Assembly (NCBI GenBank): GCA_026982335.1
Contig: JALSHH010000047.1
Span: 1-64,000 of the forward strand
DNA length: 64,000 nucleotides
Direction: 5' to 3'
Source: Phycisphaerales bacterium
GTDB taxonomy: Bacteria; Planctomycetota; Phycisphaerae; Phycisphaerales; UBA1924
Both the position numbers and the translations under genes were made by a program. Below are positions 59,726-64,000 of this stretch, piece by piece; position 1 is the stretch's first letter; every line of letters begins with the position of its first letter. The notes below the pieces were generated by a model that was given only the letters and a program-made list of their open reading frames with translations, searched no databases and was not told the DNA's origin.

Positions 59726-61849
59726 TTGGAAACTGGGCCAGGCAACGCCGACACACAATCACTCAACGAGGCCCCACCCGTGAAGACCCCTTCAAAGCCA
59801 GGCTCAACTCTATCCTTCTCGAATCCACGCACCCAACGCCCGATGGTGGCGCTGGCGATTGGTGTGATTCTTCTTTCTTTGATCCCTGTTGGCGGGTGTG
59901 GTGAGAACTGGAGGCGATGGCGCGATCGAAAGAAGCCAATCCCCAAACCCAAGATCAGTGCCCCGCTCGTCACACGCGATATTCCCTCAGCACTTCGTGG
60001 AACCATCGGCGCCGAGGCCCAGATCACCGGCGTCGAGCAAACACTCGTCTCGGGAATCGGATTCGTCGTTGGGCTCAACGGCACAGGTGGACTCACCATC
60101 CCCGAACAATACGCAGCCCACCTCGAACGGATGATGGGACTCAATGGCGTCACCATCGCCAATGATTCAAATTCCGCGATCGCGCGCAAAAGCCCACGCG
60201 AGCTTCTGCGTGATCGCAATACTGCAGCGGTGATTGTCCAAGCCGCGATCCCGGCAGGGGCCCGTCAAGGCGAAACCTTCGATGTCTATGTCCGCGCGAT
60301 CAATGCGACGAGCCTTGAGGGTGGTCAGCTTTGGACCACGGAGATGCGAATTGGACCCCCGAGCTCGTATGGCGATCCGCAAGCACGGATTCTCGCCAAA
60401 GCCAAGGGGCCCATCTTCTTGAATCCATTTGCCGAGCCAGGTGGACAGTTCGATGGAATCACCCGCGATGTCGGACGGATTCTCGATGGCGGAACCATCA
60501 CCTTCCCAACCAAAATCGAAATTATCCTCGACAACCCTTCGCACCAACGGGCAAGACAGATCGTCAGCGCAATCAACAGCGCCTTCCCCGCAGCACCATC
60601 TGATCGCGAACCCACCGCTCGGGGTAAGGATGAATCGTTGATTCTCGTGCAAATTCCTCAACGGTACATTGATCGACGCAGCGAGTTTATCGACTTGCTC
60701 GCTCATGTGACAATCGACCAGTCTTATCCGGAAATTTACGCCCGCCGATATGCCCAAACACTCGAATCCGAGCCTTACCTTGCAGGCGATATGTCGATGT
60801 GTCTCGAAGCACTCGGCGAACGGGCAATCCCATTCCTGAGCGACCTTTATACACATCCCGAATCAGCACCGAGACTCGCAGCCTTGCGCGCCGGAGCAGC
60901 ACTTGGCGATTCGCGCGTGGTCAAGTATCTGCGTGAAATCGCGCTGGATGTCAATTCGAAGTTTCGGACCGACGCGATAAGCCTGATGAGCACAATCGAC
61001 GAGTCACTCCTCGTTGATACAACCCTGCGCGAGCTGCTCATCGCCCCTGAGCTGGCCGTCCGCATCGAAGCCTATGAGAGCCTGATGGATCGTGCCCTGC
61101 GGGTACGCAAAGCACGAATCGCACGGATGTTCCAATCCAATACGCAGGGAATCACCACCTCGGCAACGCAGATTGATATTCTCTCGCGCGTGTGGGTGCC
61201 GATGGATCCGCTTCGCGGGGTTGGACGGACGCTCGTTGAAGGCAAGTTCTTCCTTGACATTGTGCCCTATGGCGACCCTTTGGTTTATGTGACGCAGCAG
61301 AAGGAGCCTCGGATTGTGCTCTTTGGCGAGAATCTGTCATTGACTAAACCTTTGCTGGCCTCGGCATGGTCGGATCGACTGATGCTTGTCGCCGACGATG
61401 TGAACGCACCGGTCCGGATGTATTATCGTGATGACATCACCCGCACGACCTTGACGATCAATGAAATACCTGAGCAACTCCCTGAACTGATCAAACTCTT
61501 CGCTCATACCCCAACACCTGAAGATCCTCGCCCTGGGCTTGGAATGTCGTACTCGCAGGTGGTTGGTGCGTTGTATCAGATTTATGACGATCGAGGGGTC
61601 GCTGCTGCCTTTGCAACTGAGGAGGATCGGCTTTTGGCGGATCTGCTCTCGTCGGTAACCAAGGAAGAAGTCACGATGCGTCCCGAATCAGGCAATGCCG
61701 ATTCGGTGATGGTGCCTGTAGATGACCCGTCGGCTCCAGTGGTTGGTGAGAATGAAGCCCTCCGCCGCGTACGCCGAACGCTTTTGGTTCCGGTGAACCC
61801 GGTGGTGAACGAGCCTCAAGAACCAACCACGGGCCAACGCAGAGAATAA
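59726..61849 (+). CDS. FlgI (P-ring)-like lipoprotein with HEAT-like and long C-terminal extension
   Basis: ITGVEQTLVSGIGFVVGLNGTGGLTIPEQ, AAVIVQAAIPAGARQGETFDVYVRAINATSLEGGQLWTTEMRIG (FlgI-like); lipobox PVGGC; AIPFLSDLYTHPESAPRLAALRAGAALGDSRVVKYLREIA (HEAT-like). Confidence 0.82.
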   Translation: METGPGNADTQSLNEAPPVKTPSKPGSTLSFSNPRTQRPMVALAIGVILLSLIPVGGCGENWRRWRDRKKPIPKPKISAPLVTRDIPSALRGTIGAEAQITGVEQTLVSGIGFVVGLNGTGGLTIPEQYAAHLERMMGLNGVTIANDSNSAIARKSPRELLRDRNTAAVIVQAAIPAGARQGETFDVYVRAINATSLEGGQLWTTEMRIGPPSSYGDPQARILAKAKGPIFLNPFAEPGGQFDGITRDVGRILDGGTITFPTKIEIILDNPSHQRARQIVSAINSAFPAAPSDREPTARGKDESLILVQIPQRYIDRRSEFIDLLAHVTIDQSYPEIYARRYAQTLESEPYLAGDMSMCLEALGERAIPFLSDLYTHPESAPRLAALRAGAALGDSRVVKYLREIALDVNSKFRTDAISLMSTIDESLLVDTTLRELLIAPELAVRIEAYESLMDRALRVRKARIARMFQSNTQGITTSATQIDILSRVWVPMDPLRGVGRTLVEGKFFLDIVPYGDPLVYVTQQKEPRIVLFGENLSLTKPLLASAWSDRLMLVADDVNAPVRMYYRDDITRTTLTINEIPEQLPELIKLFAHTPTPEDPRPGLGMSYSQVVGALYQIYDDRGVAAAFATEEDRLLADLLSSVTKEEVTMRPESGNADSVMVPVDDPSAPVVGENEALRRVRRTLLVPVNPVVNEPQEPTTGQRRE

Positions 61850-61880
61850 GGGCCTCCACTCCCAACAGGGTCGATCCAAT

Positions 61881-62549
61881 CTATTGATACGACTGGGCTT
61901 GGACAACGAGGGTCTGGACTTGCTCAAAGAGAGTGTCGAGGGCTTGGTCCGTACCTGCTTCCATAAGGGCTTTGGCGTTGATGGGCTCGCCATAGCATAC
62001 GACGATGCGTTTGGTGAAAAGCCTAGGGAGTTTCTTTTGGCGTGGCCAAGCATCAAATGCCCCGGCGATCCCCACAGGGACAATCTGACAATCCGTGCGC
62101 TTGAGCAGTACAGCAATTCCTCGTTGAAAAGGGTGCATCTGGCCATCGGGTGTGCGTGAACCTTCTGGGAAAACAACCATCATCTTCCCCGCGTTCATTT
62201 TGGCGATGGTTGCTTTCATGGCTCCTGCATCGCCTGTACCTTGCTTGATGGGCATGGCATGGAGTTGTTTGATGAGCCAGCCGAAGGGTTTGAAGTTGAA
62301 GAGTCCGCCTCGGGCGAGGAAGTCGGTCTGTCGATGCCGAATGCCCACCGCGACCGCAGGGGGATCCAAAAAGGATTGGTGATTGGCGAGCATCAAGACC
62401 GGGCCTGTCGAAGGGACATGATGAACATTGACGCGTTTGAGCCGATAGAAAAGAACCAGCAAAAACAGAACTGTCTCTCGGCAGCAATCAAAGAAGATCA
62501 ACGAAGCAAGCGATGAACCTGGGTGTCTTTGGCGATAGCGAGCAAGCAT
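61881..62549 (-). CDS. plsC: 1-acyl-sn-glycerol-3-phosphate acyltransferase (PlsC family)
   Basis: VLMLANHQSFLDPPAVAVGI (NHxxxxD), MMVVFPEGSRTPDGQMHPFQRGIAVLL. Confidence 0.92.
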   Translation of the reverse strand: MLARYRQRHPGSSLASLIFFDCCRETVLFLLVLFYRLKRVNVHHVPSTGPVLMLANHQSFLDPPAVAVGIRHRQTDFLARGGLFNFKPFGWLIKQLHAMPIKQGTGDAGAMKATIAKMNAGKMMVVFPEGSRTPDGQMHPFQRGIAVLLKRTDCQIVPVGIAGAFDAWPRQKKLPRLFTKRIVVCYGEPINAKALMEAGTDQALDTLFEQVQTLVVQAQSYQ

Positions 62550-62619
62550 GGAAGGAGTGTAGGTCCCTGCCTGTAGACCAATCCTTCAACCCCAACCTCA
62601 AAACCTCAACCTCAGCCCT

Positions 62620-63465
62620 TCACTCAGTGCTGATCAAATCGGCGATGCGTTCGCGGGTGTGTTGTTCGAGCAGGTCGATAACGCCTTGGACATCGTACTT
62701 GGAGGTGTCGACGCGAATGGCATCGTCTGGGCAGACCAACGGGCCATCCGATCGGTTCGAGTCGATCTCGTCGCGTTTAACGATCCGTTCACACATCTGG
62801 GCAAGATCCATCGTGTCGGCGAGCCCAAGCTGGTCGATCCTTCGTTTGGCGCGGACTTCTGGGTCGGCATCGAGGTAGAACTTGATCGCAGCATCAGGAA
62901 ACACGATCGACCCCTGATCGCGTCCTTCGGTCACCAATCGCGGATGTTGGGCACCAATGACGCGTTGCTTACGAACCATATGATGGCGAAGCTCAGGGAT
63001 CGCAGCGACCCACGAAACCAACAGCGTCACATCATCGTCGCGAATGCGATGGTCGATCGGGGCATCCCAGGCAAGGATCATCGGTGGATCATGCTGCCAG
63101 TCGAAATGCAGATCGGCGCCCAAAACCATCGAAACAAGCTCGCCGACTTCTTCCTTGTCGATCTTCCGATCGATCATGATCGCGGTGGCAGCACGATACA
63201 TCGCGCCGGTATCGAGGAAGTCGAGTCCCAATCGCTTGGCGAGCTGACGGGCAACAGTGGACTTGCCCGTCCCGGCGGGCCCGTCAATGGTGATGATGAC
63301 TGGATGATACTTTGGCAACTCAAACCCCGTGCATTCGATATAAGCCCCTGGTTTTGCCTTTGATTTGGCTTCGGCTTCTGGCTTGGATGTAGATGGCGTC
63401 TCCAACACGATCGAACCCCCATCGCTGCGCGTCTGTCTCTGCGAGTCATCAAGACGAATCGGCAA
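62620..63465 (-). CDS. cmk: Cytidylate kinase
   Basis: VIITIDGPAGTGKSTVARQLAKRLGLDFLDTGAMYRAAT..., RLVTEGRDQGSIVFPDAAIKFYLDADPEVRAKRR. Confidence 0.96.
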   Translation of the reverse strand: MPIRLDDSQRQTRSDGGSIVLETPSTSKPEAEAKSKAKPGAYIECTGFELPKYHPVIITIDGPAGTGKSTVARQLAKRLGLDFLDTGAMYRAATAIMIDRKIDKEEVGELVSMVLGADLHFDWQHDPPMILAWDAPIDHRIRDDDVTLLVSWVAAIPELRHHMVRKQRVIGAQHPRLVTEGRDQGSIVFPDAAIKFYLDADPEVRAKRRIDQLGLADTMDLAQMCERIVKRDEIDSNRSDGPLVCPDDAIRVDTSKYDVQGVIDLLEQHTRERIADLISTE

Positions 63466-64000
63466 TCTCGATCAATGCGGACTCGATCGCATCACGAGAT
63501 TGCAACACCCCGAGTGTACCATCACCGCCCCCCCTGTAGTCAAGGGCAATATTGCCATCAAACCCGACCGCCTTGATCGCGCCGACCAAAGGCAAAAGAT
63601 CATACCCCACATGAACTGGAGGCAAGTCTGCATCCATCGCTTCGAGCTCGGCAGCCAATGCATCCAATCCGGTCAATCCACCCGCCTTTTTAGGCGATCC
63701 TGCCTCATCATCTGCCCCATCGCCCACAGGCTCGGGGTCTTCAAACCCCAAGGTTGATGCATTGACCACCGTGGCGTACGGGGTCAGTCGGCGAAGATAA
63801 GCCACTGGATCACCAGACTCCATCGCCTGCGAAAAATCTGGATTTGTCCCGATCCGGAACCCACCGATCCCCTTCACCATGTCCGAAACACGGTCTGGAT
63901 CGCTCGTCAACCCCGCCATCGGGGAGATCAGCACATTGATGTCAATTTTGTCCGCGACATCGAGGATCTGCCTCATCCGGAAGACTGCAAGGTCAAATGC
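63449..64000 (-). CDS. Sugar phosphate isomerase/epimerase-like (TIM barrel) protein, partial (N-terminus beyond right edge)
   Basis: Open frame AFDLAVFRMRQILDVADKIDINVLISPMAGLTSDPDRVSDMVKGIGGFRIGTNPDFSQAME..., PPVHVGYDLLPLVGAIKAVGFDGNIALDYRGGG. Overlaps the cmk start. Confidence 0.8.
   Translation of the reverse strand, partial: AFDLAVFRMRQILDVADKIDINVLISPMAGLTSDPDRVSDMVKGIGGFRIGTNPDFSQAMESGDPVAYLRRLTPYATVVNASTLGFEDPEPVGDGADDEAGSPKKAGGLTGLDALAAELEAMDADLPPVHVGYDLLPLVGAIKAVGFDGNIALDYRGGGDGTLGVLQSRDAIESALIEIADSS

Overview
This 64 kb window is a gene-dense bacterial chromosome segment. The gene content suggests a Planctomycetota/Phycisphaerae-like organism: GC-type dockerin protein, DUF11 lipoprotein, class II RNR, LPS genes hldE and lpxK, and REP-like repeats. 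This assignment is inferred from gene content and was not tested by search. I annotated about 48 CDS, one tRNA-Leu(UAA), several intrinsic terminators, one promoter/operator candidate and two repeat types. Most of the window is housekeeping: glnN, rplS, rpsP, trmD, hldE, serS, lpxK, coaX, iscS-iscU-iscA, trxB, a sigma-70 factor, mnmG, mdh, nrdJ, dcd and cmk. I found no CRISPR array, prophage, transposase or canonical defence island. The best candidates for new biology are: (1) a secreted CpeT/CpcT-like domain fused to an FKBP isomerase, with no phycobilisome genes in view; (2) a reduced MnmE-like GTPase translationally coupled to coaX, with a degraded G4 motif and no C-terminal Cys; (3) two tandem paralogous membrane proteins with basic tails, one ending in 12 consecutive AAG lysine codons; (4) a REP-like repeat inserted in frame in nrdJ, with a second copy as an inverted repeat 6 kb away; (5) a FlgI-like lipoprotein carrying a HEAT-like region and a long extra C-terminus; (6) a 30-aa basic small ORF with a near-ideal Shine-Dalgarno and its own terminator; (7) an operator-like inverted repeat over the isc promoter. 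All functional statements come from motif reading by eye and need HMM or structure searches to confirm.
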